Positions 51,905 to 61,532 of a DNA stretch of 64,000 nt are shown here, piece after piece. The stretch is taken from positions 124,001 through 188,000 of the forward strand of contig JAHBTK010000004.1 of NCBI GenBank assembly GCA_019638625.1. Reading direction: 5' to 3'. The stretch is from Chitinophagaceae bacterium (GTDB lineage: Bacteria; Bacteroidota; Bacteroidia; Chitinophagales; Chitinophagaceae). Every line of letters starts with the position of its first letter. Positions within the stretch are counted from its first letter, which is position 1. Both the position numbers and the translations under genes were made by a program. The notes beneath the pieces are model-generated. The model did no database searches. It saw only the letters and a list, made by a program, of their open reading frames with translations, and had not been told where the DNA came from.

Positions 51905-53578
51905 TTATTGTTGTATGTATTCGGTGGCCGGCTTAAGCAGGTTCGGCGCCTGGCTTAATTCAGCATCCGGGATAGGCAATCTGAAATTACCCGAATTGGC
52001 AGTGATGTTTCTTTCCGAAAACCAGGAGGTCTTGGTAAAAGTCCACTCCGTTGGATTCGGGAACTGGTCAGGCGAAGTAAAAAATAACCCGCGGTCCTGT
52101 TCATTCAAAATATCGTATGCCTTTTGCGGATTGTGGTAATGCAGGGACACCAGGTCGTACCATGCCATTCCCTCCATCGAGAACTCCTTGAACCTCTCTT
52201 TTAATATATCATCCAGGGTAAGCGGATCTTCAAATGCCGGTAATCCCGCCCGTGTATGTACTTTATTAAAATACTCCAGTGCAGTGGCATCGGTGGTAGA
52301 CGGGCTGTTGCCCAATACTGCTTCTGCGTAGATCAGGTATAATTCCGCAAGCCGTAGCATGTAGGTGTCATGGCCATACCGCTGACTGGCAGCCTGCCCG
52401 CCAACATCCTCGGCCTTACCCGTAACATATTTTTTGATGGCAAGAAAGTTATTATCGGTACCGCTAAAAGGGAACACCAGCTTTTGTTTACCACCACCGG
52501 GAATTGTTTGGGTGATTTCCGGGTAGGAAGCACCCGGCAGCATGAATGTTGCTTTCAACCGTTGATCAAGTGTACGTCCTTTCATAGAACCATCCGGCAT
52601 CTCGTTGAAACCGTCATACATACTGATCATCCACCAGGTGGCTCCTTTATCACCTCCCCAGCCATCACCATTGGCTATGTCCGGACTATACGCCAGGTAG
52701 GCAGGGGTAGAATTCTGGGTACCCCAGGTAGTAGGTCCGGAGTACACCCATTGCAGAGAGAATAAAGACTCGGCATTGTTATCGTATGGAAATAAAAACA
52801 GGTCGCTGTAATTTCTGAGCAGCGAGGCGCCGCTGTTTTTGATAACCCTATCCGCATAAAACTTCGCGCTGTCCAGGAAGGCCTGGTTCCTGCCGCCGCC
52901 ACTGCCATCTACGCCGGCTCTTGTCAGGTAAAAACGGGCTAACATACCTTCGGCGGACCACCTGGTCAGGCGCCCGGGACGAAGGGGTGTTTCCGGCAGA
53001 TCTTCCGCAATGTCCCGCATTTCGCCTGTTAAAAAACGCCAGATACTGGGTATGGTATTTTTTGTTATGCTGGTATCCGCCAGCAGCGCAAGGTTGTTTT
53101 CTATTACCGGCACTTCTCCCCAGTTCATTACCAGGAACCGGTAAGCCAGGGCCCGCATAAACCGTGCTTCCGCAATAGCCATTTTCTTCACCTGGTCGGA
53201 AACGCCTGCTCCGGCATAGGTGTTGATATTTTCTATGGCAAGATTGGATTGCCCCACTACGATAAAAAAGGAGCGCCAGGCAGCGCCGTTTTCAGGTGTA
53301 TTGCCCGTTGTATTGAACAATACATTTCCCCGGTCATTCCAGGCAGAGAAAGCAGTGCCTCCGCGGAAGTCGCCCAGGTTGTAAGAAGCTTTATCGTTAT
53401 AATCGAACCATACCCTGCTGTACAATAAAGCAGTTGCCGCCAGCACCTGGTCATCGGTTTTATAAAAATTACCATCGGTAATGGCGTCGGTAGGCGGTTT
53501 TACCAAAAAGTCTTTTGAACAGGCGCTCAGTAAAAACACCGTTGCAATAGCTATATATATTCTAACTGATTTTTTCAT
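51905..53578 (-). CDS. SusD/RagB-family glycan-binding lipoprotein (first pair)
   Basis: 557 residues from the ATG at 53578 (signal MKKSVRIYIAIATVFLLSAC, Cys20). SusD features: RFMRALAYRFLVMNWGEVPV (about residues 140-160), LTRWSAEGMLARFYL and the C-terminal LKERFKEFSMEGMAWYDLVS. It forms the lid over the SusC encoded 11 bp upstream. The gene is first after susC, the standard order. Confidence 0.95.
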   Translation of the reverse strand: MKKSVRIYIAIATVFLLSACSKDFLVKPPTDAITDGNFYKTDDQVLAATALLYSRVWFDYNDKASYNLGDFRGGTAFSAWNDRGNVLFNTTGNTPENGAAWRSFFIVVGQSNLAIENINTYAGAGVSDQVKKMAIAEARFMRALAYRFLVMNWGEVPVIENNLALLADTSITKNTIPSIWRFLTGEMRDIAEDLPETPLRPGRLTRWSAEGMLARFYLTRAGVDGSGGGRNQAFLDSAKFYADRVIKNSGASLLRNYSDLFLFPYDNNAESLFSLQWVYSGPTTWGTQNSTPAYLAYSPDIANGDGWGGDKGATWWMISMYDGFNEMPDGSMKGRTLDQRLKATFMLPGASYPEITQTIPGGGKQKLVFPFSGTDNNFLAIKKYVTGKAEDVGGQAASQRYGHDTYMLRLAELYLIYAEAVLGNSPSTTDATALEYFNKVHTRAGLPAFEDPLTLDDILKERFKEFSMEGMAWYDLVSLHYHNPQKAYDILNEQDRGLFFTSPDQFPNPTEWTFTKTSWFSERNITANSGNFRLPIPDAELSQAPNLLKPATEYIQQ

Positions 53579-53589
53579 AACTGGCATTT

Positions 53590-56500
53590 TTAAAAGTTTA
53601 CACCTAAGCTGAATGATAGCACCGGGGTAATGGGGTACCGTCCGTAGTCAAGGCCAATCGCCTGGTTGGAGGCGCTGGCATCCCTTCCTATATAGGCCCC
53701 TACTTCGGGATCAAATCCTTTATACCTGGTAAGGGTGTAAATGTTTTGGGCGCTGATAGAAAAACGGGCGCCTTTTAAAAACCGCTGCTTATCAATGAAC
53801 CCGTAGGGAACGTTATAGGAAAGAGTGATATTCTTGATCCTTATAAAGGAACCGTCTTCTACCCATTTACTGGTATGCCGGGCATAGTTACCGTTGGGGC
53901 CATAAGACAACCTCGCAACATCTGTTCCCGGGTTTTCCAGCCGTACTACCCCGTTTACTTCCGTTGGTTTGGCATAGTTCATGGCGTTTATAAGAAGGTT
54001 CTGGCTTACGTTGGTATTATTGGGATTTGAATTCACCCTGGCGAGATAATTATAGATCTCATTTCCGTAGGTAGCCGTAAGCAGGATGCTCAGCTCAAAA
54101 TTCTTATACGAAAAAGTGTTGGTAAATCCGGCAAACAGCTTCGGCCAGGGATTACCGATAAATGTTTCATCAAATACGTCGATCTTTCCATCCGGCACGC
54201 CATCCGGACCACTGATATCCTTGAACTTAACGTCCCCTACCCACAGGCCATTATTCTGGTCAATCGGCAAACGGTCTCCATTGTTATCAACCGGCACCGG
54301 GCTTCTTTCTATCTCTTCCAGCGACTGGAATATTCCTTCTTCAATATACCCCCTGAACAGCCAGGGTTGCTGACCTACCACCGAACGTTGCGTCCAGTCG
54401 CCCAGCCACCAGGAAGTCCTGTTCATCAGCGCCGCATCGGAATAGAACCTTTCAATCACACTCTTGAAGGCGGAAATATTAAAATTGGATTCCCATTTAA
54501 AGTTCTTATTGGCAATATTCGTGGTGATAAGGGTAAGCCCCCAGCCTCTCGTGCGGATATCTCCGAAGTTAATATGGGGAGACTCTACCGACCCGGTACC
54601 ATTCGTACCCATATACCAGGGAAGCGGGTTAGGCATCAACAAATTGTCAGTATATTTATCATAGTAATCAAATTCAATCTGCACCCTGTTATCCGCCAGC
54701 CCAAGATTGATACCATAATTAATAGTACCGGTAGCCTCCCATTGCAGATCCGGGTTTTTATACCGTGCCGGTAAAAAACCGGAACCCGTAGGAGTTGCCC
54801 CGGCGTTCATGGGAGAATAAATAAAGGCCCCACCACCCTGGTTACCGGTCAAGCCATATTCAAATCTCAACTTGAGATCGCTTATAAACGGAATGTTGAA
54901 AAACGGCTCCTGGGAAACACGCCAGGCTACAGACATAGATGGGAAATACGCGATCCTGTTATTCTCCCCGAAATTGGAGGAACCATCGCGCCGGAATGTG
55001 GCATTCAATAAATAACGGCTGTCAAAATTATAACTCAGCCTGCCAAGGTAAGACTCCATACCCCAATGTCCCGATCCCCCGGAGTTGGTAGCCGTTGTTT
55101 CATCCCCCGCATTCAGGTCCAGGATATCGTTGGTCAAAAATCCGGTGCGGGACGAACTCACATTTTTCCATCTCGATTCCTGCGCTTCATGCGTAAGCAT
55201 TAACCCTACCGTGTGCTTGCCAAATGTCCTGTTATAATCCAGCATCTGGCTCCAGTTCCAGTAGGTGTTAAAGTTGTTGCCATTGGTAAGCGTAGGACGG
55301 TCGTTCGCTGCCCAGCCAATCCTGTACTGTGGGAGATAGTAGGTGGAATTATGATACCCTACATTGGCATTGAAAGAAGACCTGAAAACAAGTCCCTTCA
55401 TAATATTGATATCCACATTTAAACCACCCAGGAACTGTCTTCTTACAAAATCGTTGGTGGTCATATTGGCTATCGCGATCGGATTGACCGGTGCAAACTG
55501 GTTGGCGCCGTTGTTGATATCGCCCCCACCCCATGTTCCGTCAATGTTCTTTACCGGGATCTGCGGCGTCAGGCGGATCGCGTTGGAAATTACATTTTCC
55601 TGGCTGGTAGTCAGAATTTCATTGGTTTGATTAAAGTTCAGGTTGGCGCCCACTTTGATCCACTCCCGTGGTTTGTTGTCCAGGTTTACCCTGAAAGAAT
55701 ATCGGTTGAAGCCCGAGCCGATGGCTATACCCTCCTGGTTGAGATATTCACCCGACATATAATAAGTGGTTTTGTCGCTACCGCCGCTCATACTCAGGGA
55801 ATGCTTATTCATAGGCGCATTCCGGAACAGTTCCGACTGCCAGTTGGTACCTTCTCCCAGCAACGAGGGATCCAGGAACTCCTGCGGCACTTCGCCTCCC
55901 AGCGTTTCCCTTACTTCTTTTACCATCTGCGCATACTGCCTCAGGTTCATCACTTCCACCTGCTGCGGTGGCGTTTGCACGCTGTATAAAAAATTGTAAT
56001 CCAGTTTTGCCTGGCCGGACTTACCACGTTTTGTAGTGATAAGGATCACTCCGTTGGTAGCACGGGATCCGAAGATGGCCGTTGCGGAAGGTCCCTGCAA
56101 AATCTGGATATCCTGTATATCCGAAGGATTCAAACCAGCGATCGGGTTGGCTGAGCTTTGGGCGCCGAACGACACTGTTTCTCCCATCACCTGCACTCCG
56201 TCAATTACATATAATGGTTCGGTGGTGCCGTTCACTGTACTGATCCCCCTGATGGCAACGGAAATGCCGCCACCCGGCTGACCGCTGTTTTGAGTAATAT
56301 ATACACCCGACGATCTTCCCTGTATCGCCTGCTCAATCGTTGTGTTGATCGTCTTCTCCATATCCTTTGCACTCACTGATGTCTGAGCCGTGGTAAGGTT
56401 GCCCCGCTTCGCAGTTCCATAACCGATCACCACCACCTCGTCCAGCTTTCGCGCGGATTGGGCCAGCACGATATCAAATACCGCTGATGTGCCGATCGCT

Positions 56501-56778
56501 ACCTCTTTTGTGAGCAAACCCACGGAACTGAACACCAGGGTTCGGCCTGCTGCCGAGACCTCTATCGAGAAGAAGCCCAGGTTGTCCGTCGAAATGAGTT
56601 CGCGGGTTTCTTTTACTTCCACCGTCACGCCAGGCAGGGCATTGCCCTCCTCATCTTTAACGGTGCCGCTCAATTTTCGGGTTGACTGTTGCGCGTGAAC
56701 CATCTGCAGCAACATCAGTAATGAGAAAACCGTCCAAAGTGTCCGCATCAATTTTCTCATTTTCTTGTTTTTTTCCAT
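53590..56778 (-). CDS. SusC/RagA-family TonB-linked outer-membrane protein (first pair)
   Basis: 1062 residues from the ATG at 56778. The signal peptide ends near MVHAQQS. A CarboxypepD_reg-like domain (LSGTVKDEEGNALPGVTVEV) is followed by the plug (VVVIGYGTAKRGNLTTAQTS; LITTKRGKSGQAKLDYNFLY near residue 250) and a long barrel ending TPVLSFSLGVNF. It imports oligosaccharides released at the surface by the locus enzymes, powered through TonB. It lies 45 bp behind the GH31 gene in the direction of transcription, so it is expressed in the same long transcript. Confidence 0.96.
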   Translation of the reverse strand: MEKNKKMRKLMRTLWTVFSLLMLLQMVHAQQSTRKLSGTVKDEEGNALPGVTVEVKETRELISTDNLGFFSIEVSAAGRTLVFSSVGLLTKEVAIGTSAVFDIVLAQSARKLDEVVVIGYGTAKRGNLTTAQTSVSAKDMEKTINTTIEQAIQGRSSGVYITQNSGQPGGGISVAIRGISTVNGTTEPLYVIDGVQVMGETVSFGAQSSANPIAGLNPSDIQDIQILQGPSATAIFGSRATNGVILITTKRGKSGQAKLDYNFLYSVQTPPQQVEVMNLRQYAQMVKEVRETLGGEVPQEFLDPSLLGEGTNWQSELFRNAPMNKHSLSMSGGSDKTTYYMSGEYLNQEGIAIGSGFNRYSFRVNLDNKPREWIKVGANLNFNQTNEILTTSQENVISNAIRLTPQIPVKNIDGTWGGGDINNGANQFAPVNPIAIANMTTNDFVRRQFLGGLNVDINIMKGLVFRSSFNANVGYHNSTYYLPQYRIGWAANDRPTLTNGNNFNTYWNWSQMLDYNRTFGKHTVGLMLTHEAQESRWKNVSSSRTGFLTNDILDLNAGDETTATNSGGSGHWGMESYLGRLSYNFDSRYLLNATFRRDGSSNFGENNRIAYFPSMSVAWRVSQEPFFNIPFISDLKLRFEYGLTGNQGGGAFIYSPMNAGATPTGSGFLPARYKNPDLQWEATGTINYGINLGLADNRVQIEFDYYDKYTDNLLMPNPLPWYMGTNGTGSVESPHINFGDIRTRGWGLTLITTNIANKNFKWESNFNISAFKSVIERFYSDAALMNRTSWWLGDWTQRSVVGQQPWLFRGYIEEGIFQSLEEIERSPVPVDNNGDRLPIDQNNGLWVGDVKFKDISGPDGVPDGKIDVFDETFIGNPWPKLFAGFTNTFSYKNFELSILLTATYGNEIYNYLARVNSNPNNTNVSQNLLINAMNYAKPTEVNGVVRLENPGTDVARLSYGPNGNYARHTSKWVEDGSFIRIKNITLSYNVPYGFIDKQRFLKGARFSISAQNIYTLTRYKGFDPEVGAYIGRDASASNQAIGLDYGRYPITPVLSFSLGVNF

Positions 56779-56823
56779 ACACATGCAATTATTGTTTGGT
56801 TAAAAAAATTAAAGAATCTAAAA

Positions 56824-59679
56824 TTATTTTCCATTCATTTCTATCGTTTGTTCATTGCCGTTATAAGAAACAGCCGCATCCGGTGGCGCCGCGGTGTCTG
56901 TCCCCGACTGTTTTTCCCTGGTGATCCATACCACCCTGAAAATTTTGTTCCTCATTTTGCCTGCAAGCCCCCCTGAGCATTTTCCTATGGTCAGCGTCTT
57001 GGCGGCTTCATTGTAGCTAATGGGGATAGTGACATACATGCCTTTTTCATAATTGTAGTTTATCCCCTCATCCTCATACAGGGTAAATGATCCATCCTTG
57101 CCCGTATATACATATAAGGTGATGTTCTCCGGAATTTCACCGGTATGTTGCGTGGAGTTGCCCAAAGGAACTACCGAACCCTCTTTTACATACACGGGCA
57201 TCCTTTCGTAAGGCGCGGGCGCCGTAATGCATTGCCCTCCCTCTATATACCTGCCGGTGTACAGATCATACCATCCCTGCCCGGCCGGTAAGTAAAGCTC
57301 CCGCTCCGTGGCTCCGGGTTTATAGACCGGGTTCACCAGCAACGAGGGACCAAACATATACTGATCGCAAATATCCCTGATCTTCAGATCAAAAGGAAAA
57401 TCCATTATAAGCCCCCGCATCAGGGTATAATCCTGGTGGTATATCTTTCCTGCTATCGAATAGATATAAGGCATCAGGCGGTAACGCAGCCTGTTGTAGA
57501 ACAACATGCTTTTGTAAGCAGGGTGTGTTTCCGGAGCGATGTTGTAAATTTCTCTGAAAGGATATTGACCATGCGAACGGAACAGGGGGCTGAACGCGCC
57601 AAACTGGTACCAGCGGGTATTCAACTCCCGCCATTCTTCCAGAGCTTCTCCCCGGGGACCGGGCTTATCATATTTATCTTCTACAAAAAAACCTCCTATA
57701 TCACTTGTCCAGTAAGGCATACCGGACAATGAAAAGTTGATGCCCGCCGGAATTTGTCTTTCCAGTTCATCAAACCGGGCGGCAATATCACCGCTCCAGG
57801 TGGCGGCCGCATATCGCTGCATGCCGGCATAGCCGGAACGTGTCAGTATAAATACTCTTTTGTCCGGGTCCGTGTTCCGCTGCCCTTCATAAACGGCTTT
57901 GGCATTTTCAAGCGGATACCCGTTAAAATATTGCGTAGCGGGTCCCAGGGCGGTCGGGTTCATCAGCTCCTTTCTTTTCTCAATAGTGGCATTTGAAAAA
58001 ATATCCGGTTCAGTAGCATCCAGCCACCAGGCATCCACTCCTATACGGAACAATTTGGAGTTTAGCAGGTTCCAGAACCCTTTCCGGGCATTCGCATTAA
58101 ATGCATCATAAAAGGTAGAGACATAACCCCTGCCGATCCAGTCACGCTGCTGATCTTTTATATTCTGCTTATACAGCCAATTATTGCTGTCGAACAATTT
58201 GTAGCTCTCGATGCCTTCATAAAACTTTGGCCAGGCTGAGATCATAAAGTTCACATGCTGTTCCTCATGCAGTTTCCTGATCATTCCTTCGGGATCGGGA
58301 AAATATTGTTCGTCAAACTCAAAACTTCCCCACTGGTCTTCTTTCCAGTAACTCCAGTCAAGCACGACATTATCCAGACCGATCTTTCTTTTACGAAACT
58401 CCGCGACCATACTTTCTATTTCCGCCTGCGATTTATATCTTTCGCGGCTCTGCCAGAACCCGTATGCCCACCGGGGCAATAAAGTGGCTTTGCCCGTCAA
58501 TTGGCGGTACCCGCTGATAATTTCATCGGGGGTTCCGCCATACACAAAATAATAGTCTATATTTTCCGCCGCCTCCGAAGATAGTTGCAGGGTATTTTGC
58601 AAATAACCGGGAACGGGCGGCAACCATTTCAGGGATGCAAATGCCTGGTTCGACTCCGGTATCCATTCCACCCTTAAGGCACAGGTTTGCCCTTTACTGA
58701 GTTTCTTCCTGAAATAAGAGGGACCGGGATTCCAACCCTCCCGCCATTTATCCAGCAACAGTTCCCCGTTGAGCCAAAACTTCAGGTATCCCGATGCCAT
58801 AAGAAAGAACTTGTATTCGCCCGTGGTATCCGGTGAAAATTTACCCTCCCATATCACTTTGCCCCTTTCCATAGGAAATGATGCCGGGGGGTCCAATGGC
58901 AAAAAACTATAATCGATTTTATCCTCCTGTTGCTGCAGGTAAACGATCATGCTGTCATTTCTGTCGGTATAAGTGGCTGTAAGCCCCCTGCTGCCATCTT
59001 TCCCGGTTATATTAAGGGCTCCCAGTTCCTGCTTCTTCCTGTTGTCTCCAAACGAAGTGATGGAATAATTATCCCAAAGCAGCCCGTATTTCCGGGAGGA
59101 TATAAAAAATGGAATAGCCACCACCGAATTGTACTGGGTAAGGTCTACATCTTTGTCTTTATAATTAAATACCCCGGTTTGCGGTTGTCCCAAACCGTAA
59201 ACAGCTTCCTCAGGAGGAGATTCAAACAACTGGCTAATCCCGTACAGGGGTTTATTATCGATGGTAACCGGTTTAATGGTTTTACCGGCGCCTTCTTTCT
59301 CCTTTAATATTATATTACCGGCGCTGTCCCGGAAAGTAACTTCTCCTGTAAATAAAGAAATAGTGGCGGAAACTGCTTCTGTAGTAAGGGTAGCCTCTGT
59401 ATCGCTCCTGCTGAGGGTCCATTTTACCGGACTGGCAGTACGACCGCTGTCCCTCATCAGGCTGTTTCCTTCCTTAATAATATTATCAGCCGAAGCGGTT
59501 ACACGAATAATGACCGGGGAGACCACAGAAAGCCTGACGAGTTTTGCCCCGTTTTCCGGTCTTTGTCCTATTTCTACCACAATCCCATCATCCAGCAGGG
59601 TAATGCTGTCTTTGGAGGAACAGGATGTTATTAAACAATATCCTGATATAAGTAATATTAATTTTCCGGCAGCTATCAT
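56824..59679 (-). CDS. GH31 glycosidase with inserted PA14 domain (alpha-xylosidase-like)
   Basis: 951 residues. A lipoprotein signal ends YCLITSCSSKD (Cys20). An N-terminal GH31 beta-sandwich (about residues 30-250, with AVYGLGQPQTGVFNYKDKD) is interrupted by a PA14-type domain (about 262-355: WEGKFSPDTTGEYKFFLMAS, FWLNGELLLDKW). The TIM barrel carries nucleophile Asp554 in DAWWLDATEPDI and acid/base Asp631 in AATWSGDIAARFDE. The barrel ends with MPYWTSDIGGFF. GH31 with PA14 is the arrangement of bacterial alpha-xylosidases that remove xylose from xyloglucan oligosaccharides, which is the best guess here. It leads the operon. Confidence 0.9.
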   Translation of the reverse strand: MIAAGKLILLISGYCLITSCSSKDSITLLDDGIVVEIGQRPENGAKLVRLSVVSPVIIRVTASADNIIKEGNSLMRDSGRTASPVKWTLSRSDTEATLTTEAVSATISLFTGEVTFRDSAGNIILKEKEGAGKTIKPVTIDNKPLYGISQLFESPPEEAVYGLGQPQTGVFNYKDKDVDLTQYNSVVAIPFFISSRKYGLLWDNYSITSFGDNRKKQELGALNITGKDGSRGLTATYTDRNDSMIVYLQQQEDKIDYSFLPLDPPASFPMERGKVIWEGKFSPDTTGEYKFFLMASGYLKFWLNGELLLDKWREGWNPGPSYFRKKLSKGQTCALRVEWIPESNQAFASLKWLPPVPGYLQNTLQLSSEAAENIDYYFVYGGTPDEIISGYRQLTGKATLLPRWAYGFWQSRERYKSQAEIESMVAEFRKRKIGLDNVVLDWSYWKEDQWGSFEFDEQYFPDPEGMIRKLHEEQHVNFMISAWPKFYEGIESYKLFDSNNWLYKQNIKDQQRDWIGRGYVSTFYDAFNANARKGFWNLLNSKLFRIGVDAWWLDATEPDIFSNATIEKRKELMNPTALGPATQYFNGYPLENAKAVYEGQRNTDPDKRVFILTRSGYAGMQRYAAATWSGDIAARFDELERQIPAGINFSLSGMPYWTSDIGGFFVEDKYDKPGPRGEALEEWRELNTRWYQFGAFSPLFRSHGQYPFREIYNIAPETHPAYKSMLFYNRLRYRLMPYIYSIAGKIYHQDYTLMRGLIMDFPFDLKIRDICDQYMFGPSLLVNPVYKPGATERELYLPAGQGWYDLYTGRYIEGGQCITAPAPYERMPVYVKEGSVVPLGNSTQHTGEIPENITLYVYTGKDGSFTLYEDEGINYNYEKGMYVTIPISYNEAAKTLTIGKCSGGLAGKMRNKIFRVVWITREKQSGTDTAAPPDAAVSYNGNEQTIEMNGK

Positions 59680-59709
59680 TATGGCAACTGTTCGTTAACA
59701 GATTCTTTA

Positions 59710-59774
59710 CAAAATTATTCAGAGTTGCAGGGGATGAGGGTCACAAATGTTTATTTGTAGGGGGTCAAATGTTA
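59710..59774 (-). promoter_or_regulatory. Promoter region of the polysaccharide utilisation operon
   Basis: Minus-strand TAATTTTG (59710-59717) is a -7 box 31 bp from the GH31 ATG. Upstream lie two imperfect direct copies, GGGTCACAAATGTT (59738-59751) and GGGTCAAATGTT (59762-59773), plus a small hairpin ACAAATGTTTATTTGT. They may bind the regulator of the locus; no HTCS, ECF sigma/anti-sigma or SusR gene is in the window. Confidence 0.45.
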
Positions 59775-59855
59775 ACCAGGTGAAGAAATCTTAACAAATT
59801 ACCGGTTCGGTTGGCAGGCTTTTGGAAAACAGTAAACTGAAATAAAAACAGTTTT

Positions 59856-60545
59856 ATGAAAAAAATGCCGATTCTATTATTTGTTTCTTGTTGTTTTTCA
59901 GTTGCTTCCTTTGCTCAGAGCCCTTCTGTATTCGTAAAGGGGGGTGTCAATTTTGCGAATGTTACCATTGATAAAGAGGGGAACGTAAATGACGCCCACA
60001 CCAGTACCTCATTTCATGTGGGCTTACAGGGCGATCTGCCGATTACCCGCTTTTTTGCTATTCAGCCGGGAGTATTTTTTACCGGCAAAGGCTCCAAACT
60101 GGAATCGGGCAATACTTCCGGCAACAACTGGTTCCGGAACACTACCCGGCCCTATTATGTAGAAGTACCGGTAAACGCAGTGGTAAAAATTCCCCTGGGT
60201 GAGGAATCCTCTTTTTTTATTGGAGCAGGTCCCTATGCCGCGGTTGGTGTTGGGGGTAAAAATAAAATAGAGGGTAAAATACTGGGCATCGACTTCAGCA
60301 GAACGGAAAACATTAAATTTTCGAACGATGATCCTTTTACCAGCACCGAAGAAGGCGCCGGATATGGCATCATGCGCAGGTTTGACTATGGACTGAACGG
60401 AACTGCCGGCTTCCAGGCCAAAAAGTTCCTGGTTGCCGCCAATTACGGACTCGGGTTGGCCAAACTGCAATCCGGCACCAGCAGTTCCGATGATGAACTG
60501 GGAAAACACCGGGTATTCAGTCTGTCGGTTGGGTTTAGGTTGTAG
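59856..60545 (+). CDS. Outer-membrane beta-barrel protein (porin-family, PorT-like)
   Basis: 229 residues. The signal peptide ends SVASFAQSP (about residue 23). The mature protein is an OMP_b-brl_2-type barrel: alternating aromatic strands such as VFVKGGVNFANVTIDKE, STSFHVGLQGDLPI, FAIQPGVFFTGKGSKLE and the C-terminal HRVFSLSVGFRL with terminal aromatic-x-Leu. It may form a small pore or anchor. It is divergent from the glycan locus, sharing the 176-bp region with its promoter, and has no obvious part in it. Confidence 0.85.
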   Translation: MKKMPILLFVSCCFSVASFAQSPSVFVKGGVNFANVTIDKEGNVNDAHTSTSFHVGLQGDLPITRFFAIQPGVFFTGKGSKLESGNTSGNNWFRNTTRPYYVEVPVNAVVKIPLGEESSFFIGAGPYAAVGVGGKNKIEGKILGIDFSRTENIKFSNDDPFTSTEEGAGYGIMRRFDYGLNGTAGFQAKKFLVAANYGLGLAKLQSGTSSSDDELGKHRVFSLSVGFRL

Positions 60546-60612
60546 TAGTCAGTAGTCAGTGGTAAGTAACTCAACTGACGCTACTTACCCCTGACAACTG
60601 TCCACTTACTAC
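60541..60612. terminator. Bidirectional hairpin between convergent genes
   Basis: GGTAAGTA and TACTTACC form a perfect 8-bp stem with a 13-nt loop. The surrounding GTAGTAGTCAGTAGTCAGT and CTGTCCACTTACTACT can extend the pairing. It fills the whole space between the porin-family stop and the GNAT stop. Confidence 0.55.
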
Positions 60613-61044
60613 TCAAATCAGCCGCTTGACCATTTTATAATGCGGGATGCCCACTTCATAAAATTCGTCGCCGGTGATATGGTATCCGCACTTTTTGTAA
60701 AAGCCCACCGCTACTTTGCGGGCATGCATCACCAGCCCCCCATAGCCTTTATCTCTCGCTATATTCTCCGCAAAGTTCATCAGCGAAGCGCCTATTCCCT
60801 TCTGCCGCAGGGTGGCGTTTACCGCCATCTGGCGAAGGCGGCATGTACCATCGTCTTGTGCGGTAAGCAAACAACAGCCAATGAGCCTTTCTTCCTCGAA
60901 AGCGCCGATCAGTATATCCTCTTTTTCGCGGCTCAACTCCTCCGGGTTAAAATGGAGTCCCAGGGGTTTACGTAATATTTCATTCCTCAACCGGATCATC
61001 TGCCCGTATTCCGGGGAGTCATATTCAATTATCTTTAATGGCAT
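60613..61044 (-). CDS. GNAT-family N-acetyltransferase
   Basis: 143 residues. LRQMAVNATLRQKGIGASLM (about residues 70-89) has the Q/R-x-x-G-x-G/A acetyl-CoA loop, and VGFYKKCGYHITGDEF near the end has the family Phe-Tyr-x-x-x-Gly-Tyr. The early EYGQMIRLRNEILRKPLG region fits the ElaA/YitI-like subgroup. The substrate is unknown. It converges with the porin-family gene and diverges from acpP. Confidence 0.9.
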   Translation of the reverse strand: MPLKIIEYDSPEYGQMIRLRNEILRKPLGLHFNPEELSREKEDILIGAFEEERLIGCCLLTAQDDGTCRLRQMAVNATLRQKGIGASLMNFAENIARDKGYGGLVMHARKVAVGFYKKCGYHITGDEFYEVGIPHYKMVKRLI

Positions 61045-61217
61045 GGTGGTTATATGACAGGGTATTAATAAATATACAAAAACCGTAAGAAAAAGTATCG
61101 TGGAATATCAATTACCCATATCTTGTGAAAAGAATAATTGCAACCCCTTGAGCATCACTGTTAAAACTAACTTTTTAACACAATTTCAAATAGATATTGT
61201 TTTTATCTCAAAAACTA

Positions 61218-61225
61218 TATTTTTG
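61218..61225 (+). promoter_or_regulatory. Bacteroidota -7 box (TATTTTTG) for acpP-fabF
   Basis: TATTTTTG matches TAnnTTTG in a strongly AT-rich region; the transcript would begin near 61232, leaving a leader of about 22 nt before the acpP ATG. The upstream sequence around 61195-61200 (ATTGTTTTT) may act as the -33 element. Confidence 0.5.
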
Positions 61226-61253
61226 CAGCCAGTATTAACCAAATTTTACTACC

Positions 61254-61490
61254 ATGTCTGACATTGCAACAAGAGTTAAAAAGATCATTGTTGACAAATT
61301 AGGTGTTGATGAAGCCGAGGTTACCCCTGAAGCATCTTTCACCAACGATCTGGGCGCGGATTCATTAGATACCGTAGAACTGATCATGGAATTCGAAAAA
61401 GAATTCAATATTTCTATTCCGGATGAGCAGGCTGAAACTATTACTACAGTAGGGCAATCTATCGCTTATCTTGAGGAGCACGCTAAGTAA
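61254..61490 (+). CDS. acpP: Acyl carrier protein
   Basis: 78 residues. [18 protein letters not shown] carries the phosphopantetheine attachment Ser in the DSL motif (about residue 39). The acidic composition and helix pattern ([20 protein letters not shown] at the N-terminus, [18 protein letters not shown] at the end) are typical. It is the carrier for fatty acid synthesis and is followed by fabF and rnc, the usual Bacteroidota order. Confidence 0.97.
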   Translation: MSDIATRVKKIIVDKLGVDEAEVTPEASFTNDLGADSLDTVELIMEFEKEFNISIPDEQAETITTVGQSIAYLEEHAK

Positions 61491-61532
61491 GTAACATTCT
61501 TCTCTATCAGCTCATCGCAGGTAAACTTGCAT

